From Luidia sarsii (Eukaryota; Echinodermata; Asteroidea; Paxillosida; Luidiidae), in assembly GCA_949987565.1 (NCBI GenBank), contig OX465104.1, forward strand, positions 5,981,248-6,045,247: a DNA stretch of 64,000 nt, read 5' to 3'. Within the stretch, counting starts at the first letter, position 1. Every line of letters starts with the position of its first letter. Below are positions 32,800 through 43,440 of the stretch, piece by piece. The notes beneath the pieces were generated by a model. It ran no database searches. It had not been told where the DNA came from and saw only the letters and a program-made list of their open reading frames with translations. Position numbers and translations under genes: made by a program.

Positions 32800-35700
32800 A
32801 TGAAAGCAGACGCTAACGAGAAATCCCCGCTTCTAGAAGACCGGCAAGAAGTCAAGATGGAGAAGGACGCCAAGGCCTCGCACGATAAGCTCTTCATCTT
32901 CATGTCCGTGCTGGTCACGGTCATGATGGCCGTGACGTTCTTCATCAATGGCATCTCGGGCAGTGTCGGACAGGACATGGGTAGGTCGGCAATTAATGAT
33001 TATCATTTATCAACTCCGTCGGGAGTTGGCCAGCTCGCGCACGAGCCGACTCGCACTTCGTACCACACTCACGTAGGCCGTTTCCGTACTGAAGGCTTAG
33101 ACCCGGGCTCTGGCTCGGGTTTGGTCTCCGTCTGACAAAACCTGAAAAATCCAGGTTGTGGTTTTTGTTTCCGAATTTGAAGGTTTGTTGGCTTGATAGA
33201 TACAGGGTAGGCCTATTCCCCCCAAAAAGCATGGGCTAAACGCTTGTTTAGATGCCTGTGTTAATTATAACGAGTGAAAGATCAATACATGCATGACCGA
33301 AGGCTAAGCCCGAGCCTAAGCCTTCATTTCGAAAACGGCCGTAGATAAGAAAAAAAACGAAAGAGATAAAGCGGCTTACGAGCTGCGTACCGGTAGCCAC
33401 TTTGCACCTCCCGCACAGGACACACACTGTATACCGCAATTTACCACAGTGGTGTAGGCTCACATACCACAGGTCACCACAAAAACCCCGCTGTGGAATG
33501 TATAAATGCATACCCCCGACCCGACTCGTCGGTACGCAGGTTGGTCAGCTTAAACACAAGCTAACTCGGCCACGGGCCAAATCGTATAGGCCTACGCACA
33601 TTGGTCATTGGTCGTATACGGGCGGCAAATATCGTGTCAACTCGTACGTCACAACTCAACTCTCACATGCAGTCTGCTCAACTCGTTCTCGGACCACTGA
33701 GTGAGATAAGAAGCCGCCGAGTGGCTCAAGAAGTATTGAGCGATTCAAGAATTCACTGAGTGACCCAAGAATTCACTGAGTGACCCAAGAACTAGTCTTG
33801 GACTCGGAGTGATTCTGAGTATTCATGAGTGACTCAATAATTAGACTTGGAGCGACCCAATTGTCGACCCAAGAACTCACTCAATGACGACTCACTAATT
33901 CGTTGAGTGAATCAAGAAATCTCGGGTGACCCACTGATTCATTGTCAATCCAAGAATTCACTGAGTGATGACTCACTATAATTCGTTGAGTGGCTCAAAG
34001 AAATCTTTGAGTGACCCGCTAATTCATTGTCGATCCAAGAATTCGTTGAGTTACCCACTGATTCATTCATGAATTTGCTGAGACACCCACGAATTTCCTG
34101 AGTGACCCATGGATTTCCTGACTCCTGAGTGACCCAAGAATTCAGTGAGTGACAGTCAGTGACTCAAGAAGTATGAACTCAGCCGCTAGGTAGCGGTCGG
34201 TCGCTGAACGTCGCCAACATGGCCCAGAACCTCGCCTTCAGAGTGACCGTGCTAATCATAAAATCCATCGACTTCATCCTGTGCTCAATAATTATTGGAC
34301 AATCTTTCCTCCAGGCTGGTTCCTGAACAGCACGGGCGACATCTCGGACTTCTACTACCTGGAGATTACGCCGGCCGGCTGGACCTTCTCCATCTGGGGC
34401 TTCATCTACGCCTTCCAGGTAGCCATCCTCATCTACCTCCTGGTCTCGCTCTGCCGGCGCCGGGCCGACGGCAGCCCGGCCTACCGCCGCCCGCCCGTGC
34501 TCAACTCGGCCATTCTGGGGCTGTACGCCCTCAACTTCGCCTTCAACTGCTCCTGGCTCTTCCTGTGGGACCGGACCCTGATGCCCGTGGCCCTGGTGGT
34601 CATCGCCATGCTGCCCTTCACCCTCTTCCTGGCGCTGGGCATACACCACCACCTGGTCTTCAAGTCCGGCCGGCTCCTGACCGACGAGCACAGGTATAGG
34701 AGATGCGAGGGGAGAGGAGGGGGAATGTGATTTAGGCAAAGGCTCTTCCTTTACTTACTTCTCCATAGAGGGGTATGGGAGACGGAAGTTGAAGTTTCGT
34801 CTGTGGCTTATCACAGAATGTGATGTAGGCAAAGGCTCTTCTTTAATTTACTTCTCCATTGAGGGGAAGGGGAGACGGAAGTTGAATTTTCTTGTGTTTC
34901 TTATCACATGAGGGGAGGGTTAGTTGGAAAGCCAAAATTCTTCAGTAGCATTTCAAAAGAGGGAAAGGTAGAAGGCGAGGGGTTCTTCCGTAGTATCTCA
35001 AAAGAGGGGAATGTGAAGTGGGAGCGAAAGATCCTCCTGTAAGTGGAAGGGGGGAAGTGGAAGGTCAGGATTCTCCAGTAACTTCTCAAAAGTGGGAAAG
35101 GGGAAGGTGAATGGTCGTTTTTTTATATGATGTAATGTGTACTCTGTATTGTAGGCACTTCTGTATGGGAAAAGACAACAGTTCCTCGGTACCTTTCCTC
35201 GTGCAATATCAGCATTGGAACAGACTTCGATTGTGTATAATTATTCCAGAGAACACACTACTCGAAAAGTTGAGTTACCGGCTCTTTTCAGAGCCATACT
35301 CCTTCTCTCGGGGTTAGGAGATGTTGATGGTGTCACCGCAAACCTACTTGAAGACGTTTCACGCTGACCAGATTCTTCACCCTCTATGAATCGCCTACTG
35401 GTGACTTACCCAACCAACTGTTAATTCTCAGTAGGGTTTGCGATGTGCTTCGCAGACCCAATAATAACTCCCTCCCTTACGGTTTGTGCTTGATCTACTT
35501 CATTCTCAGGGTGGAACTTGTCATCATACGCATTGCCATCCAGAACGGCCTGGCCCTGTACGCTACCTGGGTGACCATAGCCACCCTGCTCAACTTCGCC
35601 ATCGTGCTCACCTACTGGGGCGGCGTGGACCAGCCGGTGGCCTCCACCGTCAGCCTGTCCGTCCTCCTGGTCGAGGTCCTCATCTACGCCTTCCTGGAGA

Positions 35701-35957
35701 ACGTGGTCTGGGACCGCTACCTCCGCTACACCTTCAGCCCCTGGGTGGTGGTGGCCTTCGCGCTGGGCGGCAGCATCTCGCAGAACTGGACGGCGGGGGC
35801 GCGCAACTCCACCTACACGGCCGTGCTTCTGGCGCTGGCCCTGGCACTGGCCTGCCTCAAGGTGGGACTGACGATGTGGCGCGGCATGACGCGGCCGCTG
35901 TACGCCGACAGCAAGCCAGACGTGTCGCAGTCCAAGCAGGAGCTGGCGCTGGCTTGA
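32800..35957 (+). CDS. TspO/MBR-related multipass membrane protein, paralogue 2 (335 aa, three exons)
   Basis: Exons are 32800-32980, 34315-34693 and 35510-35957 (TGA), total 1008 nt or 336 codons, with phases 1 and 2 as in paralogue 1. A stop codon (TGA, 32797-32799) directly precedes the ATG in frame. A CCCTCGCAG acceptor ends at 32794, so a 5' UTR intron is likely. The protein starts with a charged cytosolic leader of about 29 residues containing EKSPLL (7-12), a match to the [DE]xxxL[LI] endosome/lysosome sorting signal. Then come about eight helices with the same ITPAGWTFSIW signature (residues 78-88) and the conserved VEVLIYAFLENVVWDRYLRY segment. The C-terminus SKQELALA nearly equals SKQELAMA of paralogue 1. 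Exon 3 products are clearly more alike than exon 1 products. GC3 is very high. Orientation and order indicate tandem duplication. Confidence 0.94.
33082..33346. mobile_element. K-type inverted-repeat element in intron 1 of paralogue 2
   Basis: TAGGCCGTTTCCGTACTGAA at the left and GCCTTCATTTCGAAAACGGC at the right are inverted ends. The interior shares TCCAGGTTGTGGTTT and TTGGCTTGATAGATACAGGG with other copies. Confidence 0.7.
33700..34170. repeat. Degenerate GAGTGACCCAAGAATTCACT tandem repeat in intron 1 of paralogue 2
   Basis: Units of about 20-30 bp combine GAGTGAC(C), CAAGAATTCA and CTGAG words. The array is strongly decayed. Confidence 0.8.
34735..35110. repeat. Short duplicated segments in intron 2 of paralogue 2
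   Basis: AGGCAAAGGCTCTTC, ACTTCTCCAT, GAGACGGAAGTTGAA and CTTATCACA each recur about 100 bp apart, followed by GGGGAAG-rich partial repeats. Confidence 0.65.
35268..35350 (+). mobile_element. Foldback family B fragment in intron 2 of paralogue 2
   Basis: Only the right arm is present: GAGTTACCGGCTCTTTTCAG, CATACTCCTTCTC and GGTGTCACCGCAAACC. Confidence 0.65.
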
Positions 35958-35987
35958 ATTGACGAGCCCGCCCTCACACACTCACAT

Positions 35988-36194
35988 TCACAATAGTGCG
36001 CCCTCAAGAGACAGGTTGCAAACGCTTTGGCCCATCATACAATGCGCTGAATCTGTCAACCTTTCTAGACGTGTACTCAGCCACGGACGTATATGATATG
36101 TATACGTCCGTGGTATAGTACTGGCTCGATCGACAGATTCCCCGCATTGTGATTGCCCAACTCGTTACAAACTCTTGAGGGCGCACTATTGTGA
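35988..36194. mobile_element. MITE in the 3' UTR of paralogue 2
   Basis: The ends TCACAATAGTGCGCCCTCAA and TTGAGGGCGCACTATTGTGA are perfect 20-bp (or longer) inverted repeats. A central palindrome CCACGGACGTATA/TATACGTCCGTGG lies inside. The element starts 31 bp after the stop codon, so it is probably transcribed as part of the mRNA. Confidence 0.87.
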
Positions 36195-38006
36195 AACGCC
36201 CGTATTGAAAATATCGCAAACTGCGCGTACAGGGCCTAACTAAGAAAAACCACAAAAAAGTTTGCATGCGTACCTCAATGGCCCCCAGTCATGGCTGCCC
36301 CCTCGAGCGTCCACATCTGATTGGTCTATGTACAGTGTATTTTCTATGCAGTAGGGGCCCAGATGATAAAATACATGAATCCCGTTTTGACATAAGATGA
36401 TGATCGAGGTCAAAAATAAAATAATTATTGGGAAATCATCTGTTAAATAAATAGGACTCTAGGTCTATTAAGCCCACATTTTTGTATATACGCAAGGGGT
36501 TTTTTATATCCATTTTTTTGTATGAAGATATAACAGTATCCTTATATTTTTTGTCGTCGTGGGCAGAACTGGCCAAATCGTGTCGGTAGAGGGTGCTGGT
36601 TTCTCAAGATAATGCAAATGGAAATCTCAGCCCGTCAGCGGTATAGCAGTCTAACCGGTTCTTGTTCGTGACGGCAAAGAGAGGTCTGTAATTGTTGTGT
36701 CCTTGGACGAAGGTTTTTAAATGGCGCCCTCTTTGGGTGATCCAAGACCAACGCTCGGACCGAGGTTGGCATGTTGTGTACTAACACTCGCTAAGGTGGC
36801 ACGTTTGACTCGAGTTCGCACGAAACAATACAGTTATCTTTGTGTAAAGCTTATCAATTTTTTTAATTTGTGTAAACTAGTTTGTACATTAAAATAAACA
36901 GGCAAGATCGAAACAAATTTTGTTCGAGAGTATTCATTTTTTGATAAGATCTCGGTGTTCTCAAGTGACTAGAAAGTCTTGTTGAATGCTATGAATATAC
37001 ATGCGGTCGTTTTCTTGTATTCATGTACATGTACTTGAAATCTGTTTCCGATTAAGTTGATTTAATTTGATTGAATTTTGGCAACAAAATTCGCTCAACT
37101 TGAAAAGCTTTCCGCGGTGGAAACGGCCAAACTACCAATTATTTCCTGAGCAGAAACTGCACCAGAGACTGCCGCTGGAGGATCGGGCTACATAGTCATT
37201 CCAAACACTGTGCATGCCCGCCTTCATCCGCACTAACCACCGCCTTTATGAGACGAGAATGCCAGCAACAGATTGCCAATCGTTAGGCCAGCGACGCATG
37301 CTTTGGAATGAAGTCACCAATGGTGTTACATTCGAATGGGCCTGGTGACATATCAAGGCATTCTGCGAGTATGTAGAACACGGGTGGTCGGCCTCTACAT
37401 TGAGTGACTCCCGAGCACAGTCCACCATTGCTGCTTATGCTTAATGAAAAAGCCCCACCACACACGAATAGCCCGTCGTTATAATACATGACTACCAATC
37501 TTATTCTCCTGTGGTATTAAAACGCTACGGACTAGCAACCAGCCATCCGTTTACGCACCGTGTAATGCATGCAATAATTATAGTGTACCCTTAACTCGCC
37601 ACCCTGTGTTCAGTAATGGAGGGTTTTAATATGTTGAACTGTTGGTGATTCGGTGAACGTTTAAACCCTAGTCACACAATGGAGCCTGATTGTGACGGAA
37701 TGCCAAGTGGGTTATGAATATTCCGACTTCACCCTGACACAGCGTTCTTAAGACTCACACAAGCTCCATCTACGTACACGTACGTATACATTGTAGTCTC
37801 ATTCAAGAGCTTCGTACGTCGTCAAGATTGTGCACGACTCACCCGCGGCCTGGTCCTACGTACTCGAAAGGTATTATTTTTGAAAAGTCCTTGTGATTCC
37901 TGTAGGCCCAATTCCTGTGATTCCTGTAAGTGTGACGGGGCCTTTTATCATTCTCGGCTTGTTTAGCAGTGGGGGTGTAGGTATCGAACGCCTGGATGTA
38001 CAGGGG
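36195..38006. other. Intergenic DNA downstream of paralogue 2
   Basis: An AATAAA-type word at 36415-36420 could be a polyadenylation signal of paralogue 2. No other supported feature. Confidence 0.4.
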
Positions 38007-38246
38007 CCAATTTCATAGAGCCGCTTAAGCGCCAAAATTTGCTTAAGCATGAAAAATCTTCCTCAAAAGAATAAGGTTGCCAACCAAAGTACCGCCTGTA
38101 TTTCACATGAAGCAACCAATAGTAGAATACGCGGCAAGTACAACAAGTATTAAGTGAGATATGGTTGGCAATCTCGTTTTAACCAGGGGAGAAATTTCGT
38201 GCTTAGCAGATTTTCACGCTTAAGCAGCTCTATGAAATTGGCCCCA
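38007..38246. mobile_element. J-type inverted-repeat element (best copy)
   Basis: Ends GGGGCCAATTTCATAGAGCC and GCTCTATGAAATTGGCCCC are inverted. The GCTTAAGC and AATCTCG/GGTTGCCAACC modules are subterminal. Length is 240 bp with no ORF. Confidence 0.87.
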
Positions 38247-38417
38247 GCTCTGCGGTGCCAACTCGCTCTTCGGAGTCAACATGCTCCCTAGTCCTCCAAT
38301 ACTTTGGGTCAGGTAGTACCCGTGCTGCACAGCGAGCGCGCTTTGTCCGCAAGGTCCGATAATAATGTTTAGGCAGCTATAGGGTGGAGCATATTGACAC
38401 CGAAGAGCACAAACGCC

Positions 38418-38665
38418 TACATGATTGCTATGGGTACATTATTGCTATGGGTGCATGATTGCAATGGTATATGATTGTTATGGGTACATAATAACCATGG
38501 TTATACGTGGTTGCTATGGGTACACCATTGCAAGCTATGGGTACATGATTGCTATGGGTATAATTTATTATAGCTATGGGTACATGATTGCAATGGTACC
38601 GGTACATGGTTGCTATGGGTACATGATTGCTTTTATTATATGATTGCTATGGGTACATTATTATT
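38418..38665. repeat. 18-bp minisatellite (GATTGCTATGGGTACAT)
   Basis: About 13 imperfect units in tandem. The translated frame is rich in Tyr-Gly-Cys and is an artefact. Confidence 0.9.
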
Positions 38666-39254
38666 CACTCAGACTGTAGAGCATAGCAGTGAGTACTAGC
38701 CATGTACCCAAAGGCTAAACGTTGATTAGAATGGAATTCTCACCGACTATAAGACCCATGCGGTTCTCATACTAGTCTACAGGGCCACAAAAAAATACAG
38801 TACATGATAGCGGACAGGAGCACATAGTATGATGGACGCTCCGTTGGAAACGCACGTGGCCTGCAGAGCAGCGATATTACCTTTGGATTTGTCCGGGCCC
38901 ACTCCAGGATGAAAACAACAATTTTAAAGAAAAATCCAATTTGTCAAGCGTCGTGCACCCCCTAGCTTTGGTCAATTAATGTCGTCGACGCGCGTACCGC
39001 GCCGTTGCCATGGGAATATGATGGGCCCCGCGGATGCTTGGCGTGTATATTTTGTCATTAGAATGTACTCGGCTAGACGTCCGTACGTGTTCCATTCCGG
39101 CTCCTGTCGGTGGTCGTCGTGCCAGGCATGGAGAGCGTGGGTGATCGCACTTCTGGGTGGCGTTTGTACGTGCTTTGGAAACGCGTCATCGTTTTCTGTC
39201 GTCCCGCGCCTTTTCGTGGCGAGGCGTTTAAACTCTGGTGAATCCGACGAAAGT

Positions 39255-39965
39255 CTCTGCCTGTCTGTTTGTTTGTTTGTTGGACTGTCTCCCTTCTGTC
39301 TTCTCTCTTTGTCTGTCTTTCTGTCTGTCTCGTCACTCTGTCTCTATGTCTGTCTCTCTCGGTCTGTCTGTATATCCCTCTGTTTGCCTGTCTTTCTGTA
39401 AATCTGTCTCTTCGTCTGTCATTTTTGTCGCTCTTCTCTCCTCTGTTCATGTGTCACATCTCTATCCACCTCTGCCTCCCTCTGTCCATGTCTGTCTTTG
39501 TCTCTGTCTATCTGTATGTGGCTCCTCCTCTCTCCTCTCTCTCACACTCTCCCTCTCTTCTCCCCCTCTCTCCCTCTGTCTCTCACTCTCTCTCTCCCGC
39601 TCTCTCCCTCTCTCTCCCTCTCTCTCCTTTTGTCTCCCTCCCTCTCTTCCTCTCTTCCTCTCCCATTCGCTCTCACCCTCTCTCTATCTGTCTCCCTCTC
39701 TATCTCTCCGTCTCTCTCTCTCTCCCCTCTCCCTCTCTCTCCTTACCTCTTCCTCTCCCACTCTCTCTCACCCTCTCTTTATCTGTCTCCCTCTCTATCT
39801 CTCCGTCTCTCTCTCTCTCTCCCTCTCTCTCTCCCCCCTCTCTCTCTCTCCTTATCTCTTCCTCTCCCACTCTGTCTCTCTCCCCATCTCTCTAACTCTC
39901 TCCCTCTCTGTCTCCCCTTCCCTCTCTCCCCCTCTTTCCGCCTCTCTTCATATTCTCTCTCCCAG
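39255..39965 (+). repeat. Long polypyrimidine tract (CTGTCT then CTCTCC repeats)
   Basis: About 700 bp are almost wholly C/T on the plus strand. CTGTCTGT dominates to about 39520 and CTCTCCCT after it. It ends in TCTCTCTCCCAG|GTCC, a perfect-looking splice acceptor. Ser/Leu-rich open frames here are artefacts. Confidence 0.95.
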
Positions 39966-40020
39966 GTCCTAGTAAACCGTAGCGACGGACCGTTGCAGTG
40001 CGGTTACCTTGGTAATTGAA

Positions 40021-40848
40021 TTAGGCTCGTTGGAGGAAGTCTGGCGTTGGCCCGTGCCGGCCAAGGGTGTAATCGCAGCGTATTCATTGAGCAGCAGGGA
40101 GGGAGTAGCAGCTCTCCCCGAACTAATGACTTCCCCAGGGCGTGGACTGCGCGCGCAAAAAAAACAACACCTCGTAGGTTTTTAATTTTTTTATTTTGGC
40201 AATCCGTTTCCGTTAATTTGAGTTGTGTGTGGGTTTTTTTTCTCTCTCTCTCTCTCTCACTCTTTAAAATCTCACCGCGGCTGGCGAGAATCACCTGCGA
40301 AATTGCACTCTCGTCTTATTTCAGTACCGTGACGTCGACTACTTTTGCCGCGGCAGGAAATTCACCTCACTAAATGACGATAATTTTGATGAAGATGTCA
40401 TATTAGTCCGACGGGGAGACATTGGCATGAAACGATGCTCAAAACGGCTGTTTCACACAATTAGAGAGAGAGGGGGGGGGGGGGCCTTCGGGCGCGTGCA
40501 TATAAGTAGGTTTGAATTAGCGGCCTGTCTATACCATCGATGCTATAGGTACAATATTTTTTTTTTAAACGAAACTGATGTGAACGCATGTATGGCACGG
40601 AATTGGCACTGAGGCGTTCAAGGTTTTTTTCATCCGTAATAATCGGAGGGTATAAAGAAAATCTTCTGAAAATCTTCGTACATTGGTATAGAAACGAATT
40701 GAAAAAATATCTATCGGCAGAGAAAATCATGGATTTAACATGATGTTTGCGTCGAGGAGAATGTAATTCAATGGGGGGTTTGCCCTTGCTCGACGTGATA
40801 AGCACTGTTGAGTGTCACACGACTACGTATCCGCCACACCGCTTGGAC
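40021..40848. other. Mixed GC-rich and low-complexity DNA
   Basis: There is a CT microsatellite at 40238-40262 and a G run at 40470-40483. No gene could be supported. Confidence 0.4.
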
Positions 40849-40920
40849 CAGCTCCGTGGTCAAGAGGTTAAGACATGCACTAGAAAGCGGGAGTCGCGGG
40901 TTCGAATCCCGCCCGAGCTG
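40849..40920 (+). tRNA. tRNA-like gene or pseudogene resembling tRNA-Ser(AGA)
   Basis: CAGCTC pairs with GAGCTG as acceptor ends. GTGGTCAAGAGGTTAAGAC resembles an A box, CACTAGAAAG an anticodon loop with AGA, and GCGGGTTCGAATCCCGC a perfect T arm. The long variable arm expected of a Ser tRNA is missing and the anticodon stem pairs poorly. A related fragment (GAGCTCCGTGGTCGTAAGG) lies at 51559. It is therefore more likely a tRNA-derived repeat than a working gene. Confidence 0.45.
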
Positions 40921-41027
40921 TCCGATTTTTTTTCATCGTCAAGCAGTGAGCAGTGAGCAGTGAGCAGTGAGCACTGAGCAGTGAGCACTCAGTGATTATC
41001 ACGTCAAGCAGGGCAAACCCTCGTTGA

Positions 41028-41125
41028 ATGGCAGAGAAGAAAACTTTGACTTGTCCGGGATTTGAACCCGAGACCTCTGGTTTTGCGTACCAGCGCCCTT
41101 CCTATCTGAGCCATCCAGCCACTGT
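41028..41125 (-). mobile_element. tRNA-derived SINE, minus copy with partial plus copy next to it
   Basis: The minus strand shows GGCTCAGATAGGAAGGGCGC, GGTCTCGGGTTCAAATCCCG and GACAAGTCAAAG. A truncated plus-oriented body follows at 41145-41205 (GGTAAAAGCGCTGG ... AGTCCCGGTTCAGTC). Confidence 0.78.
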
Positions 41126-41221
41126 GTCATTGATTTGTTTGACTTATGGTAAAAGCGCTGGAGGTTGCGGGCTCAAGTCCCGGTTCAGTCGAATATCTTT
41201 GTCATTTTTTATTTCTTTGTA

Positions 41222-41315
41222 ATAGGATCGAAACGTCAGGCCCACTAACTTTTGAGATTTGCATTTTGGTAATTTTAGTCAGTGAGCAGTTTGCAACATT
41301 TTTGTATATCACTGT
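41222..41315 (+). mobile_element. Foldback family A, 5'-truncated copy
   Basis: It starts inside the hairpin at AGGATCGAAACGTCAGGCCC and continues through the conserved tail CAGTGAGCAGTTTGCAACAT to TGTATATCAC. The abrupt 5' cut with an intact 3' tail is typical of reverse-transcribed insertions. Confidence 0.75.
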
Positions 41316-42384
41316 TTGTAATATTATGCAAACTAATCTCCCTGCTGATTACGGCCACACTACAATTTCGACTGAGTCGTTTAACATCCATTCATCATTT
41401 TCTGGTCCGATTTCCGCTGAACGACGGTCCATATCTGACAATATTCGCGTCCAGGTGTCACGTGGCTGGCTACGCGAAGGGCGCCGCCAACCAATGGCCT
41501 CACAGTTGTTGTTTTTTCTCCTACCACCGACTACAACCCCGGCGACCGCTACTACAATACGCAAAGCGCCACCGAATGCGGTCTGGCACCCAGACACCGG
41601 CCTTCGGACTCATTCGATAGTGCGCGGTCGGCCGGAATGACTACCACAACAACCGTGGCGCTGCGTTAGTGCGGCGGGAGTTTACGGCGAGGGACACACG
41701 CACGCTGTATGTACGTACAGTGCGCATTATAGGTGCACCACCACATCGTCACAGGCAACGCGATTGGACGGGTCGAGCTGAAGTCCATTCTCTCCGTCTT
41801 GTCTAGGCCCTGGCTGGTCTCGCTCGCTCTCGTGTCTTCCCCTCTCGAGATCCTAATGCACGAGATGTCAGTATACCTCCGTTGCTCTGATCTGACGTGA
41901 ACAAGCCAATGAGAATAGCGTGACCAACTCGGCGTTCTGTGTGATCTTTCAGACCAGCTCGTATAGCCGGATCGAAACAGAATTTTCACGTGAGTCGAGG
42001 ATGTAGCATCGTTCGGAAGCGAGTCCGGAAATTATTTTATTCTTTTGGGAGGTCTTTTTTTCCGTGGTTAGTACAAGAGCATTTGATCTCGTCAACCGCA
42101 CCCTACGGCTGCAAGGAGTAGCGGGCACACCGGGGCGGGATCGTGGGTGTCATCGCGCCGCGGGCACGGCCGGGCGGGTTCGCAGAAACCCCCTCCTGTT
42201 CATCCAATACGCGGTGTCCTCCATCTCCGCCGTTTGCTGTGGATTTTCCTTTGCAACGCCACACGCCACCGTGCACGTGATGATGGCGCCGCCGACAATA
42301 TCTGGCGTCCGGCCTTGCTGACGGGCGGCAATGATCGCGCTCGCAGCGAACGACCAGCAGGTGACAGCGAGGTGACTTCCCTTG

Positions 42385-42431
42385 TATATATATATATAAG
42401 CCGGATCGGAGCGGCCACGAGAGTGCAGTCA
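42385..42431 (+). promoter_or_regulatory. Candidate core promoter: TATA box plus initiator
   Basis: TATATATATATATAAG at 42385-42400 is followed by TCAATTC at 42429-42435, a perfect YYANWYY initiator with the A at 42431, about 31 bp past the end of the TATA box. A possible 5' UTR intron (GTGTGT donor at 42441; pyrimidine tract and CCCAG acceptor ending at 42512) follows, then an ATG at 42609. Confidence 0.45.
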
Positions 42432-42608
42432 ATTCGGCAGGTGTGTCCACATCGATCGGAGGAGTGCCAGTCAACTTGCCTTATCCCCCCTCCCCCTCCC
42501 CCCCTTCCCCAGACGGCAGAGGTAACGGAGCTCCGGCTTCGGCTCTGGGACTCGGATGGTTCGCTGAGTGACGAGAGGGGGAGTAAAGACCGGGAGAGGA
42601 AGTGCCGC

Positions 42609-42722
42609 ATGGAGTTTGCTTACTCGCTTCTGTCGGGACTATTGAAATCGTCACCGGACCGCATCTCACCGGGCCGCGGGAGGCAGACTGGGCGGAGGAC
42701 TGGCGACACCTGTCCCCATCAG
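42609..42722 (+). CDS. Candidate first coding exon (38 codons), unidentified
   Basis: The ATG has a favourable context (GCCGCATGG). The frame stays open for exactly 38 codons to a strong donor CAG|GTAGGT at 42722/42723, phase 0. It lies 178 bp behind a TATA/initiator pair in a GC-rich island. The peptide begins MEFAYSLLSGLLKSS and ends basic. I do not recognise it, and no partner exon could be linked with confidence. A longer open frame through the region exists but has no better support. Confidence 0.32.
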
Positions 42723-42835
42723 GTAGGTTCGGGTTATTGCCCCCTTCTCCCTCCCCCTTCTCGATGTGATTATCTCGTGTCTTGTCTTGGGCTTTTCAGC
42801 TCAAGGGTCCGGGGCTCGATTTCTACCGGGGGCTA

Positions 42836-43440
42836 CGCTTCTTCTTCTCCCTCCTCCTCCTCCTCCTCTTCCTCCTTCTCTCCCTCCTTCTCTCCCTCCT
42901 CCTTCTCTTCCTCCTTCTCTTCCTCCTTCTCTCCCTCCTCCTCCTCTTCCTCTCTCTCTTCCTCCTTCTCTCCCTCCTCCTCTTCCTGTTCTTCCTTCTC
43001 CTCCTCTTCCTCCTCACCCCCTACTCTTCCTCCTCCTCCTCTTCCTCCTCCCTATCCCATCCTCTCTCCTCATCTCTTTCTCTCCTCATATCTCTTCCAT
43101 GTCTTTATATCCATCTCTCCCCTACTCTGCTCTGTTCTCCCTACCTGTCTATGTTTAAGTACCCCCTCTCTTTCTTACCTAATGTTAGGCCTATTTCTCT
43201 CTCCTCTCACTGTCAGCCTGTCTCTCACTCCCTCATTCTCATCAGTCTTTCTCTCTCTAACTCTTTCCCTATTTCCCTCTCGGTTTCTCTTTATCCCACT
43301 CTCTCTCTTCCTCTCAGTCTCCGGTCCTCCCCTCTCTCGCTCTCTCATTATTCCTCTCCCCTCCCTGCCGCTTCTGCCCTTCCTCGCCCCCTTTCTCTCT
43401 AATCTTTCCACTATCTTCTCTCTCTCGTACCCTCCCAAAT
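42836..43440 (+). repeat. Long polypyrimidine tract (CTCCTTCT then CTCTCTCC)
   Basis: About 600 bp, at least nine-tenths C/T on the plus strand, beginning 114 bp after the candidate donor at 42723. Open frames in all three phases are compositional. Confidence 0.95.

Noticed and set aside
32254..32816. Plus-strand ORFs of FPVETYTPLQ repeats
   Set aside because: Translations of the 31-bp minisatellite upstream of paralogue 2; three frames read the same peptide.
39238..40019. Ser/Leu-rich ORFs in the C/T tracts (also 42766-43457, 46450-47135 and 60831-61353)
   Set aside because: Polypyrimidine DNA lacks stop codons; there is no coding bias beyond composition.
40849..40920. Functional tRNA-Ser
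   Set aside because: The T arm is perfect but the Ser-type long variable arm is missing and a related fragment occurs elsewhere, so it is listed only as tRNA-like.
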